A stretch of DNA of 62,778 nt from Mycobacterium sp. shizuoka-1 (GTDB lineage Bacteria > Actinomycetota > Actinomycetes > Mycobacteriales > Mycobacteriaceae): positions 1 to 62,778 of the forward strand of contig NZ_BEWG01000015.1 in assembly GCF_002723835.1 (NCBI RefSeq). Direction: 5' to 3'. A model generated the notes under the pieces. That model worked only from the letters and a program-made list of their open reading frames with translations. It was not told the DNA's origin and searched no databases. Below are positions 1 to 8,617 of this stretch, piece by piece. Each line of letters opens with the position of its first letter. Within the stretch, counting starts at the first letter, position 1. The position numbers and the translations under genes were made by a program.

Positions 1-1013
1 TCGCAGTTGGGGAACCGGCAGGTGAGGTCGCGCATGCGGATGAAGTCGTCCAGGGCGGTGGAGGGCCGGTAGCCGGGTTCGGGCGTGTCGCTGGGGCGGC
101 GTAGTGGTCGGATGGTGGCGCCGGCGGTGATGAGGTCGGCGAGCAGGGGGGCGGGCACGATGCCGCGGGTGCCGGTCAGCACGCCACCGGCGCGGGACTC
201 GCGCACCGGGTCGTCGGTGTCGGCGTCGGTCAGCACGTGCACCACGACGGTGGCCGCGCGGGCGTCGGGTGCGGTGGCGGGGCAGTCGGGGTTGTCGCAG
301 GTGCAGGCCAGATGCTCGGAGCCGGCGCCCAGGGCGCCTAGGGCGTCGGAGCGGCGTTGGCCGAGGGTGCGCGGATCGTCGTCGCAGACGGCGTGTGCCA
401 TGGCGCTCAGGCGTCGGTCGAGGGCGGCGGCGTCGGTGACCAGCAGCGATCCGCGGATGTCGGCGACCCCGCCGTGGGCGTTGGGTAGGTCGACGACGAT
501 ATCGCGGTCGCGCAGGCGGGATTGGGTGCGGCGCAGCGCGCCGGGGTCGTAGCGGTCGACCCAGGCGTCGATGGCGCGTTGCAGTTTGAGGGCGGACATC
601 GGTCCCCAGGTGAGCGCGTCGTCGGCGATCGCGCGGTCGAGGACGGCGAGCACGGCGTGGTCGTGGACGAGGTAGGTGCGGTCGACGATGGCCTGGCACA
701 CCCGGTAGCTCAGAGCGCCTTCGGTGAACAGGGCGGCGACTCGGGGCAGGCGGTGGCGCAGCGACATCGCCATCAGCATCTCGGCGCTGGCGCGGCCGTG
801 GGTGATGCCCAGGGCTGCGGATACTTCGGCTGCGGCGGCGTCCCAGTCGTCGCAGGCCCAGTGGGCGCGCTCGTCGTCGGGGCAGCGGCGGGCGACGAGT
901 TCGGCGATCGCGGCCAGTCGGCGGGCGGCGGCCTGGGCCTCCTGGCGGGCTGAGTCGGTGATCGCGGCGACTACCGCCGCGTCACCCGATCCACCCAACC
1001 CACCATCGAACAC
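1..1013 (-). CDS. 13E12-family DUF222/HNH endonuclease-like protein, 3' end off the window
   Basis: The minus strand reads open for about 337 codons and leaves the window at position 1 without a stop. The translation carries the DUF222 helical region (RQEAQAAARRLAAIAELV near the N-terminus) and ends in FIRMRDLTCRFPNC, the start of the HNH nuclease domain typical of mycobacterial 13E12 repeat proteins. These are present in many near-identical copies per genome; a DNA-nicking role is inferred from the HNH fold, not shown. GTG at 1013 (reads MFDGGLGGSG) was chosen because family members begin this way; no clear Shine-Dalgarno sequence is visible and the start could lie up to about 45 bp upstream. 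It matches the position of Rv3776 beside this locus in M. tuberculosis. Confidence 0.8.
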   Translation of the reverse strand, partial: MFDGGLGGSGDAAVVAAITDSARQEAQAAARRLAAIAELVARRCPDDERAHWACDDWDAAAAEVSAALGITHGRASAEMLMAMSLRHRLPRVAALFTEGALSYRVCQAIVDRTYLVHDHAVLAVLDRAIADDALTWGPMSALKLQRAIDAWVDRYDPGALRRTQSRLRDRDIVVDLPNAHGGVADIRGSLLVTDAAALDRRLSAMAHAVCDDDPRTLGQRRSDALGALGAGSEHLACTCDNPDCPATAPDARAATVVVHVLTDADTDDPVRESRAGGVLTGTRGIVPAPLLADLITAGATIRPLRRPSDTPEPGYRPSTALDDFIRMRDLTCRFPNC

Positions 1014-1059
1014 GTGTTCGAGTATGCCACCGGGGTCCGACAGAACTCGCCGAGTCGGG

Positions 1060-1890
1060 CTACGCGGTGTACCGGCCGTGCCGTCCGGTGTCGGCGTGGG
1101 CGAGTGCCCAGTCCAGTGCGTGATCGGCGACCGCCTCCCAGCCCGGCGCACCGCAGGTCCAATGGTCCCGGCCGGCGAACTCGTAGTACTCCGTGACCGC
1201 CGGCGACTTGTGATAGTGCTTGGCGTTCGACTTGTTGACGGCCGGCGGCATGATGTGGTCCTTCTCGCCGCCGATGAACAGCAGTGGGGCTCGGTCGGCC
1301 TGGTAGTCCACCCAGGTCTCCTGGTGCCCGGGCTGATAGTTCGCGAGCAGGCCGTAGTGCCACACCCAACTGCCCGGTGCCGCAATGGCATATCGCTCCC
1401 ACACCTCGTCGGACTCCGCGCGGGTCATCGTGTTGGTGAAGGCGTAGTGGAACTCCTCGGGGGTGAAGCCGACGGCCTTGTGGATGTTGGCGGGGTTCTT
1501 CAACGCCGGGAACAGTGACTTCACCTGGGACAGCGGGCTGACCCGCACGCCTTCGGTCGGCGCGGAGTCGATGACCACCGCGGCCGCGCCGAGCCCCCGG
1601 GCCAGCAGCAGCTGGGTGAGGGTGCCGCCGAACGAGTGGCCGATGATGATCGGGGGGACATCGACCGACGCAATGACGCCGGCCAGATGATCGACGGTCT
1701 CGGGCACCGTGAGTTTTGCGATGACCTCGGGGTGCTTGCGGAGTTCTTCCACCTCGATCTCGAAACCCGGGTAGGCCGGGGTCAGTACTCGGAACCCCTT
1801 GGCCTCGTAGTAGGTCTTCCACTCCGCCCAACTGGCGGGGGTCATCCACAGGCCGTGGACCAGAACGATGGTGTCGGGACGGTCGGACAT
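1060..1890 (-). CDS. alpha/beta hydrolase
   Basis: A 276-residue alpha/beta-hydrolase fold protein. The oxyanion-hole motif VHGLW is at residues 11-15, the nucleophile elbow GHSFGG at 84-89 (Ser86), an acidic residue is in the GGEKDH segment, and the catalytic His is probably in GRDHWTC near the C-terminus. ATG at 1890 (MSDRPDTIVL) is preceded by a GAAAGCGAG ribosome site; the 37-codon upstream extension is low quality and overlaps the neighbouring hydrolase. It follows the chloroperoxidase-like gene by 16 bp, so the two are probably co-transcribed. Substrate unknown; no signal peptide, so cytoplasmic. Confidence 0.85.
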   Translation of the reverse strand: MSDRPDTIVLVHGLWMTPASWAEWKTYYEAKGFRVLTPAYPGFEIEVEELRKHPEVIAKLTVPETVDHLAGVIASVDVPPIIIGHSFGGTLTQLLLARGLGAAAVVIDSAPTEGVRVSPLSQVKSLFPALKNPANIHKAVGFTPEEFHYAFTNTMTRAESDEVWERYAIAAPGSWVWHYGLLANYQPGHQETWVDYQADRAPLLFIGGEKDHIMPPAVNKSNAKHYHKSPAVTEYYEFAGRDHWTCGAPGWEAVADHALDWALAHADTGRHGRYTA

Positions 1891-1906
1891 GACGATCTCG
1901 CTTTCT

Positions 1907-2731
1907 TCAGGAGACGAACGTGAGTAGATCTGCGTGCAAACGGTCGCGGTCGGTGTCGGGAAGGCCGTGCGGCCGGTGGTGATAGACGATGAGACGCGCA
2001 CCGGGGATCAGCGCCGCCGAGCGTTTGCCGCCCACTTCGAACGGCACGATCTGATCGTCGTCGCCGTGGATCACCAGCGTCGGTATGTCGATCTTGGCCA
2101 GATCCCCGCGAAAGTCCGTGGCGGAGAATGCTGCTATGCACTCATAGGCGGCTCGGTGCCCGCAGGCCATTGCGCGTGCCCAGAACGCGTCACGGATTCC
2201 CTGTGAGATGTCACCGCTGCGGTTGTGGCCGAAAAACGGTCCATCGGCGAGGTTTCGGTACAACTGTGAACGGTCGGTGGTCTCGCCGGTGCGCAGTTCG
2301 TCGAACGTGGCGGCTGAAAGACCGCCGGGATTGTCGGGGCCCTCCAGCATCAATGGTGGGACTGCGGCGACCAGTACCAGCTTGGCGACTCGGCCGGTGC
2401 CGTGCCGGCCGATGTACCGGACGACCTCGCCGCCGCCGGTCGAGTGGCCCACCAGGGTGGTGTCGCCGAGATCGAGAGCATCGATCAGGACCTGCAAATC
2501 GTCTGCGTAGGTGTCCATTTCGTTGCCGTGCCAGGTCTGCGAAGAGCGGCCGTGGCCGCGGCGGTCGTGGGCGATCACCCGGTATCCGTGGCCGGCGAGG
2601 AACAGTGCCGCCGCTTCCCACGAGTCGGAGTTGAGCGGCCAGCCGTGGCTGAGGATGACCGGCCTGCCGCCGATCGCCCCCCAATCTCTGAAGAAGATCT
2701 GCGCGCCGTCTTCGGCGGTCACGAACGGCAT
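1907..2731 (-). CDS. alpha/beta hydrolase, non-heme chloroperoxidase-like
   Basis: A 274-residue hydrolase of the non-heme chloroperoxidase/esterase group. LSHGWPLN at 28-35 forms the oxyanion hole, GHSTGG at 95-100 holds nucleophile Ser97, the acid lies in the [11 protein letters not shown] segment, and the terminal [18 protein letters not shown] carries the catalytic His in the family's usual context. ATG at 2731 ([11 protein letters not shown]) matches the usual family N-terminus. It lies 61 bp downstream of the LAL regulator on the same strand. In vivo such proteins mostly act as esterases or perhydrolases; the substrate here is not predictable. Confidence 0.87.
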   Translation of the reverse strand: MPFVTAEDGAQIFFRDWGAIGGRPVILSHGWPLNSDSWEAAALFLAGHGYRVIAHDRRGHGRSSQTWHGNEMDTYADDLQVLIDALDLGDTTLVGHSTGGGEVVRYIGRHGTGRVAKLVLVAAVPPLMLEGPDNPGGLSAATFDELRTGETTDRSQLYRNLADGPFFGHNRSGDISQGIRDAFWARAMACGHRAAYECIAAFSATDFRGDLAKIDIPTLVIHGDDDQIVPFEVGGKRSAALIPGARLIVYHHRPHGLPDTDRDRLHADLLTFVS

Positions 2732-2792
2732 AGGGTCAGTGTTGTCTGGCGACCTGCCGCACCGCACCACGTGCGGCTCGTAGTCGTGACCG

Positions 2793-5528
2793 TCAGCCGT
2801 CGGCGCCGAACCTTTCGGCGAGCTGTCTGCGGGAGGACACACCGACCTTGGCGAAGACCTTGCGCAGGTGGTAGTCGACGGTATTCGAGCTGATGAACAG
2901 GGTGGCGCCGATCTCGGCGTTGGTGTGGCCGTCGGCTGCCATCCGGGCCACCGACGCCTCCTGCGGTGACAGCTCCACCCCGCCGACGAGCTTGCGTCCG
3001 GTGCTGCGTTCTCCGGTGGCGGCCAATTCGGCGCGGGCCCGGTCGGCGAATGCGGGTGCTTCCAGCCGGTCGAACAACGCGATCGCCGACCTCAGCTGGT
3101 CGCGGGCGTCACGCCTGCGTTTCATTCGGCGCAACCACTCGCCGTACAGAAGATGGGTCCGCGCCAGATCCGCGGGAAGGTGCGCCTGTTCGAGTAGCCC
3201 GAGCGCCTGCCGGTACTGGTCTTCGGCTTCGTCGTCGGCGGCCAGCAGCGCCTGACACCGGTGGTCCTGGCTGTGCAAGGCGACGGTGCCACTTGCCGCC
3301 GCCATCATGGTGATTCGCGCCGCCACTCGGCGGGCGTCGGCGTCATGGCCGCTTCGGGTGGCGGCCTCGACGAAGTCCGCGAATCGGACGTAGGCCACCT
3401 GCAGCAGCGGCGCATCGACCACAGTCCGCAGTGCGGTGTACGCGTCGTGGTAACGGCCTTCGGCGATGTCGCTGAGTGCGATCGCACTGACGGCCGAGGT
3501 GTGCACGCCGCCGAACCCCATCTCTTTGACGGCCTGCGCGACCAGCTCCAACTCATCGCGGGACATCCCGGTCCAGGCCAGATAGCCGGCGTTGACGACG
3601 TTTTCGGCGTCGTAACCGATGGCCCGTCGAAGCTCTCGAACCTGGCGGATGGATGCGCCGCATGCGGCAGGCTCACCGTGTTCGAGTTCGAAGATGGATC
3701 GTACCCACAACACCGTGTCCAGCGCGCGCAGTGCGCCGGCGTCGCGGGCGATCGCGGCAAGTCGGTCCAGGTATCGGCCGCCGGCGTCCTTCTCGAAAAG
3801 TGCTGTCGCAATCGTAATTCCGACGAAGCCAAAGTCGGTGACGGTGGCGTCGTCGAGTTCGCCGAGCATGTCCAGTGCGGTGCGCATCAGCGGCACGGCA
3901 TCGGGATAGGGGTCCAGGATGTGGGCGGCCAGTGCGTGCAAGACCACTGATCGCGGTCCCGGGAGCACGTCGGCGCCGGCCCCGATGCGCCGGCCCAGCT
4001 CGTCGAGTGTGAGGCCTTCCATCTGCAGCTCGGTCACCGACCACAGTTCGAAGGCCCGCAACAGGGCGGCCTGTTCCAGTTCGGGAGCGCGGTCGTGGAA
4101 GAGCGCCGCCGCGCTGAGCAGGTCGGCGGGTCCGCGAACCACGAGTGCCGAATCCGCCAGGAACAGCGCCAATTCGGTGCGGATCATGATCAGCCGACCG
4201 TGTGCGACGGCGTCGAGTCCGTCGGCGGAGATCCGATCCACCAGGTCCTGTGCCAGTTGGGCGGCGCCGGCGTCCGCGGCGGCCCGGGCCGCCGCCAGCA
4301 GCAGATCGTCGCGGCCGGCGCCCGGCGGGGTCAGGTCGGCTGCGCGGATCAGTAGTCGCGCCTGAGACACCAGGCCGCCGCGGCGGGCGGCTCGGTCGGC
4401 CACAGCGGCCAAGCGGTCCGCCACGACCGGGTCGGGGCCCTCGGCTGCCTCCGCCGCATGCCAGGCCTCGAGGTCGGCGAGGCCGAGGGTGGCCGCCGCG
4501 GTGCGCAGCGCCGCGTGGACCCGGCGGCGGTCGGAGCCGGTCATTGCACCGTAGACCGCGGATCGCACCAGCGGATGGCGGAAGGCGATGGTCTCGCCGG
4601 CAGTCACGAGCCGAGCGCGTTCGGCCTCGATGCGGCAGTCCGGCGAAAGGTCCAGCGCCGCAGCAGCGGTGGCGATCAGCATCTGCTGGGCCGACGGCTC
4701 GGCCGCCGCCAGGGACAACCACAGTCGGATGTCGTGCGGCAGTTTTCGAATCCGGTGGAGGTAGTGCTCCTCGAGTTGGCTGCCGATCGGGGCCGGCGCC
4801 GACGACAACCACAACCGGCTCAGCTGATGCGGGCGCAGGTCCTGGGTCAGGTCCAGCAAGGCCAACGGGTTACCGCCGGTCGCGGTGGCGATGCGCGTGG
4901 CGGCATAGGGGTCGATCGGCTCGGCGGCGGATGCGGCGAGCAGCCGGACCGCGGACTGGGCGTCCAGGCCACCGAGTTCGAGTACCGGGATACCGGCCAG
5001 CTGGATCTGCGATTCGGCGCTGTCGCGCGCCCCGAACAGCAGCACAGTGGACTCCGCTTGCAGCCGGCGAGCCACGAAGGCCAGCACCTCCCGCGATTCC
5101 GAATCCAGCCAGTGTGCATCGTCGACCACACAGAGCACCGGTCGCTGCCCGCTCGCCGCGGCGAACAGGCCGAGCATGCCCAGCCCCACCAGAAACCGAT
5201 CGGGCGGCGGGCCGTCATCCTGCCCCGCCGCGACCCGCAACGCCTGCTGCTGACGTGCGGGCAGCCTTTCGAGGTGATCGGTCAGTGGCGACGCAATCCG
5301 CTGCAGTGCCGCGTACGGCATCGCCAGCTCCGCCTCGAATCCGTCGGATCTGATCACGGCGGCGTCGCCCGCGTGGGTGGTGGCGGCGTCGAGCAACGCG
5401 GTCTTGCCGATTCCGGGCTCACCGCGGACCACCAGCGCGCCGCCCACCCCGTTGCGGGCGCGCGTCATCAGCGCTTTGAGGGTGTCCAGCTCCTCGACGC
5501 GGCCGACGAACGTCGTGGGCGACGTCAT
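2793..5528 (-). CDS. LuxR-family LAL-type transcriptional regulator with AAA ATPase domain
   Basis: A 911-residue large ATP-binding LuxR (LAL) regulator. Residues 1-45 hold an FVGR-type entry and Walker A GEPGIGKT (36-43); Walker [11 protein letters not shown] is at 131-140. A long helical repeat region fills the middle, and the last 60 residues form a LuxR helix-turn-helix ([15 protein letters not shown], then [18 protein letters not shown]). It should bind DNA after an ATP-dependent switch triggered by an unknown ligand. The start codon lies 4 bp after the stop of the galactan exporter permease, so it is probably on the wzt-glfT1-wzm transcript, with the two hydrolases downstream as possible targets or operon partners. 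Confidence 0.9.
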   Translation of the reverse strand: MTSPTTFVGRVEELDTLKALMTRARNGVGGALVVRGEPGIGKTALLDAATTHAGDAAVIRSDGFEAELAMPYAALQRIASPLTDHLERLPARQQQALRVAAGQDDGPPPDRFLVGLGMLGLFAAASGQRPVLCVVDDAHWLDSESREVLAFVARRLQAESTVLLFGARDSAESQIQLAGIPVLELGGLDAQSAVRLLAASAAEPIDPYAATRIATATGGNPLALLDLTQDLRPHQLSRLWLSSAPAPIGSQLEEHYLHRIRKLPHDIRLWLSLAAAEPSAQQMLIATAAAALDLSPDCRIEAERARLVTAGETIAFRHPLVRSAVYGAMTGSDRRRVHAALRTAAATLGLADLEAWHAAEAAEGPDPVVADRLAAVADRAARRGGLVSQARLLIRAADLTPPGAGRDDLLLAAARAAADAGAAQLAQDLVDRISADGLDAVAHGRLIMIRTELALFLADSALVVRGPADLLSAAALFHDRAPELEQAALLRAFELWSVTELQMEGLTLDELGRRIGAGADVLPGPRSVVLHALAAHILDPYPDAVPLMRTALDMLGELDDATVTDFGFVGITIATALFEKDAGGRYLDRLAAIARDAGALRALDTVLWVRSIFELEHGEPAACGASIRQVRELRRAIGYDAENVVNAGYLAWTGMSRDELELVAQAVKEMGFGGVHTSAVSAIALSDIAEGRYHDAYTALRTVVDAPLLQVAYVRFADFVEAATRSGHDADARRVAARITMMAAASGTVALHSQDHRCQALLAADDEAEDQYRQALGLLEQAHLPADLARTHLLYGEWLRRMKRRRDARDQLRSAIALFDRLEAPAFADRARAELAATGERSTGRKLVGGVELSPQEASVARMAADGHTNAEIGATLFISSNTVDYHLRKVFAKVGVSSRRQLAERFGADG

Positions 5529-5532
5529 CGCG

Positions 5533-6363
5533 CTAGACCCAGTACGGCACGCGCGCCCGGTACTGCCGCAGCGCGAACGCGGCGACCAGCCAGCCGATCA
5601 CAGTCAATGCGATCACCACCAGCCAGTGCCGCAATTCCTGATCGGCGCCCAGCAGCGGCGCGCGCAGGATGTCGAGGTAGTGCAACAACGGGTTCAATTC
5701 GATGATCTTCGCCCATTGGCCGGCACCTTGCTGCCGCAGCGTGTTGTCGTTCCAGATGATCGGCGTCATGAAGAACAGCAGTTGCACGATCGAGAACAAC
5801 AGCGGCCCGATGTCGCGGTAGCGGGTGGCCAGGATGCCGAAACAGAACGACACCCACACGCAGTTGAGCATGATCAGCAGCAGCGCCGGGATCGCCGACA
5901 GATCCGCCCACGACCACGGTTTCGGGAAGATGATCGCGATCACCACATAGATGACGATGTTGTGCGCGAACAAGATCATCTGCCGCCACACCAGCCGGTA
6001 GACGTGCACGCTCAGCGGAGTCGGCAGCTGTTTGATCAAGCCCTCGTTGGCGATGAAGACGTCGGCGCCCTCGATGATCGCTGCGTTGATCATGTTCCAG
6101 ATGATCAATCCCAGTGTCACGTAGGGCAGATGCTCGGACAGTTCCAGGTGGAACAGCTGCGAGTACAGCCCGCCCATCGCCACAGCGGTGGTACCGGTGG
6201 CGATGGTGATCCAGAACGGGCCCAGCACCGAACGGCGGTACTTCTGTTTGATGTCCTGCCAACCGAGGTGCAGCCACAGTTCGCGCTTGCGGTAGCCGTC
6301 GATCAGGTCGCCCCACGCGCGAGTGAATGTCTTCGACTGCGCGGCGGCGTCAATGAACGTCAT
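5533..6363 (-). CDS. wzm: galactan ABC exporter permease (Wzm/RfbD)
   Basis: A 276-residue ABC-2 type permease with six hydrophobic segments and an N-terminal cytoplasmic LIDGYRKRELWLHLGW box typical of polysaccharide exporters. It corresponds to M. tuberculosis RfbD (Rv3783), which with Rv3781 is reported to move lipid-linked galactan across the plasma membrane during arabinogalactan synthesis. Start ATG 6363 overlaps the glfT1 stop by four bases (ATGA), showing translational coupling. Downstream, the LAL regulator begins only 4 bp after the stop, an arrangement I do not recall from M. tuberculosis. Confidence 0.93.
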   Translation of the reverse strand: MTFIDAAAQSKTFTRAWGDLIDGYRKRELWLHLGWQDIKQKYRRSVLGPFWITIATGTTAVAMGGLYSQLFHLELSEHLPYVTLGLIIWNMINAAIIEGADVFIANEGLIKQLPTPLSVHVYRLVWRQMILFAHNIVIYVVIAIIFPKPWSWADLSAIPALLLIMLNCVWVSFCFGILATRYRDIGPLLFSIVQLLFFMTPIIWNDNTLRQQGAGQWAKIIELNPLLHYLDILRAPLLGADQELRHWLVVIALTVIGWLVAAFALRQYRARVPYWV

Positions 6364-7244
6364 CTGCTGAACCTTTCGCGCCTACCCAGGCGTCGCAACC
6401 TCATCCACTCCACGAATCCCGCGGGATCGCGGCGCGTTATCAAGAAGTACCAGCCGAACCGCAGCCATTCCTGCGGCACCAGCTTGCGCATGCCGCGCTG
6501 CGACTGCAGGTATCCGCGGTTGCGATAGGTGAAGAACCGTTTGGTCGGGTCATCGGGATACTGGGTGTGCATCCGCCCGCCCAGGATCGGCTTGAACTCG
6601 TCACTGCCGTACGGATGCAGGTAGGTCGCCTGAAGGCTGGTGCCGAACGGCAGGCCGGAGAGCACCAGCCGCCGGTGCATGTCGACCTCGTCGCCGCGGA
6701 TGAACAGCCGGATATCCGGAATGCCCACCGCCAGAATCGTTTCCGCGCGAAACAGCGCACCGTTGAACAGTGACGCGATCCCCGGCAGCAGGTCGCGATC
6801 GCCGAGTTCGGAGACGTTGCGGCGCCACTCCAGGCCGCGCCGCAACGGGAACGCCAAGCGCGTCGGGTCGTCGATATCGCACACCATCGGCGACACCTCG
6901 GCCAGCCCGTGCCGCTGCGCGCAGGCCAGCAGGGTGGCCAGCACCTCGGCGTTTTGAGGGCGGCCGTCGTCGTCGGCCAGCCAGACCCAGTCCGCACCGA
7001 GGGTCAGCGCGTGCAGCATCCCCAACGCGAATCCGCCTGCGCCGCCGAGGTTTCGGCGGGAGCCCAGATAGCTCGTCGGAACCGGCTGACCGGCCACGAG
7101 GTCGCGCACCCGGTCGTCGGCATCGTTGTCGACGACGATCAGGTGGTCGATCATGCGGGTCTGGGTGGTCAGCACGTCCAGCGACTTGGCCAGTTCGTCG
7201 GGACGGCGATGCGTGACGACGACGGCGCACACCATGTCGGTCAC
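6360..7244 (-). CDS. glfT1: galactofuranosyltransferase GlfT1
   Basis: A 294-residue GT2 glycosyltransferase matching M. tuberculosis GlfT1 (Rv3782), which adds the first galactofuranose units from UDP-Galf to the polyprenyl-PP-GlcNAc-Rha linker of arabinogalactan. Visible are VVVTHRRPDELAKSLDVL at the N-terminus, DN for nucleotide binding, the metal-binding DDD at 91-93 and the conserved SRRNLGGAGGFA loop. GTG at 7244 overlaps the wzt stop as GTGA and gives MTDMVCAVVV, like the M. tuberculosis protein; a longer in-frame ATG extension upstream is rejected because it runs inside wzt. Confidence 0.95.
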   Translation of the reverse strand: MTDMVCAVVVTHRRPDELAKSLDVLTTQTRMIDHLIVVDNDADDRVRDLVAGQPVPTSYLGSRRNLGGAGGFALGMLHALTLGADWVWLADDDGRPQNAEVLATLLACAQRHGLAEVSPMVCDIDDPTRLAFPLRRGLEWRRNVSELGDRDLLPGIASLFNGALFRAETILAVGIPDIRLFIRGDEVDMHRRLVLSGLPFGTSLQATYLHPYGSDEFKPILGGRMHTQYPDDPTKRFFTYRNRGYLQSQRGMRKLVPQEWLRFGWYFLITRRDPAGFVEWMRLRRLGRRERFSR

Positions 7245-8065
7245 GGCGTGACTGCCCCGTCCGACCAATCGGACTTGTGCTCGTCGAGCACCTCTCGGAC
7301 ATGGCGCGCCGCGTCTTCGCCCTCGTAGGCCCGGACCACCTCTTCGATGCTGCCGGCCATCTTCACGGTGCCGTGGTCGATCCACATCGCGGTCTTGCAC
7401 AGCCGCGCGAGGAACTCGTTGGAGTGACTGGCGAACACCAGGATTCCGGATCGCTCGACCAGGCTCTGCAGCCGGGACTGCGCCTTCTTGAGGAACTCCG
7501 CGTCGACCGCACCGATCCCCTCGTCGAGCAGCAGGATCTCCGGGTCGATGCTGGTGACCACCCCCATCGCCAGCCGAACCCGCATACCGGTCGAATACGT
7601 CCGCAGCGGCATCGACAGGTACTCGCCGAGTTCGGTGAAGTCGGCGATCTCGTCGACCTTGGCCAGCATCTGCTTGCGGGTCTGGCCCAGGAAGAGCCCG
7701 CGGATGATGATGTTCTCGTAGCCGGAGATCTCCGGATCCATGCCGACACCGAGGTCGAACACCGGGGCAACCCGGCCGCGCACGGTGGCCGACCCGCGAG
7801 TGGGCTCGTAGATGCCGGACAGCAGCCGCAGCAGGGTGGACTTGCCCGCGCCGTTGTGTCCGACCAGGCCGACCCGATCGCCCATCTTCAGCGACAAGGT
7901 GATGTCCCGCAGCGCCTCGATGACGACGACGTTCTCAGTGTTGCGGCCGATCGCGCCGCCGGCCTTGCCCAGGAAGGTCTTCTTCAGTGAGCGTGTCTTC
8001 GCGTCGAAGATCGGAAACTCGACCCAGGCGTCCCGGGTTTCGATGAAGGGATCGTCGGCAGCCAC
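7241..8065 (-). CDS. wzt: galactan ABC exporter ATPase (Wzt/RfbE)
   Basis: A 274-residue ABC ATPase that energises the Wzm permease. Walker A GHNGAGKST is at 69-77, the signature region YSTGMRVRLAMG at about 157-168 and Walker B ILLLDE at 177-182. It closely resembles Rv3781. There is no C-terminal carbohydrate-binding domain, as in other mycobacterial Wzt proteins. GTG at 8065 (MAADDPFIETRDAW) was chosen because it starts just before the conserved WVEFPIFDAKTRSLKK segment; longer in-frame starts lie inside bpa. The gene follows bpa by 13 bp and overlaps glfT1 by 4 bp. Confidence 0.94.
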   Translation of the reverse strand: MAADDPFIETRDAWVEFPIFDAKTRSLKKTFLGKAGGAIGRNTENVVVIEALRDITLSLKMGDRVGLVGHNGAGKSTLLRLLSGIYEPTRGSATVRGRVAPVFDLGVGMDPEISGYENIIIRGLFLGQTRKQMLAKVDEIADFTELGEYLSMPLRTYSTGMRVRLAMGVVTSIDPEILLLDEGIGAVDAEFLKKAQSRLQSLVERSGILVFASHSNEFLARLCKTAMWIDHGTVKMAGSIEEVVRAYEGEDAARHVREVLDEHKSDWSDGAVTP

Positions 8066-8078
8066 CGTGCGTCTCGGA

Positions 8079-8588
8079 TCAGAGGTACTGGCCGGTGCCG
8101 TGACCGGGGACACCGGCCGGGCCGGGTTGCGCCATTCCCGGCGGGAGCGCGCCCTGGCGCATGTGCTCGAGCTGGGCGCGGGCGGCCATCTGCTGAGCGA
8201 ACAACGCGGTCTGGATGCCGTGGAACAACCCTTCGAGCCATCCGACCAGCTGGGCCTGTGCGATGCGCAGTTCGGAGTCCGACGGGATGGTGTCCTCGGA
8301 GAACGGCAGCGCCAGGCGTTCCAGTTCGTCCCGCAGTTCAGGGGCGAGGCCGTCTTCCAGCTCGCGGATGGAGGTCGCGTGGATCTCTCGCAGCCGGCTG
8401 CGGCTGGCGTCGTCCAGCGGTGCCGCACGCACTTCTTCGAGCAGCTGCTTGATCATCGTGCCGATCCGCATCACCTTGGCGGGCTGCTCCACCAGGTCGG
8501 TGACCGAGCGCTGGTCGTCACCCTCGGCCGAGCCGCCGTCGGGCCCGGTGATGATCTCGATGTTGTCGTCGTCTGTGTTCGTCGTCAT
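8079..8588 (-). CDS. bpa: bacterial proteasome activator Bpa
   Basis: A 169-residue protein matching Rv3780 (Bpa/PafE), the ATP-independent ring activator that opens the 20S proteasome and feeds it unfolded proteins such as HspR. The helical core LVEQPAKVMRIGTMIKQLL and the invariant C-terminal GQYL, which docks into the proteasome alpha ring, are both present. ATG 8588 (MTTNTDDDN) is used; ATG 8600 and 8615 are in-frame alternatives, the latter 2 bp after the upstream stop. A GAGGGA sequence precedes 8588 by 12 bp. The N-terminus is variable in the family. Confidence 0.94.
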   Translation of the reverse strand: MTTNTDDDNIEIITGPDGGSAEGDDQRSVTDLVEQPAKVMRIGTMIKQLLEEVRAAPLDDASRSRLREIHATSIRELEDGLAPELRDELERLALPFSEDTIPSDSELRIAQAQLVGWLEGLFHGIQTALFAQQMAARAQLEHMRQGALPPGMAQPGPAGVPGHGTGQYL

Positions 8589-8617
8589 GGAAGTGAGCAT
8601 TCCCTCGGGTTCCATTG

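Noticed and set aside
3261..5705. Several long plus-strand frames opposite the LAL regulator
   Set aside because: The minus-strand frame has intact Walker and helix-turn-helix motifs over its full length; the plus frames are high-GC shadows.
7241..8428. Longer N-terminal form of Wzt starting at 8428
   Set aside because: The added 121 residues run out of frame through bpa and have shadow composition; the 274-residue form matches the family.
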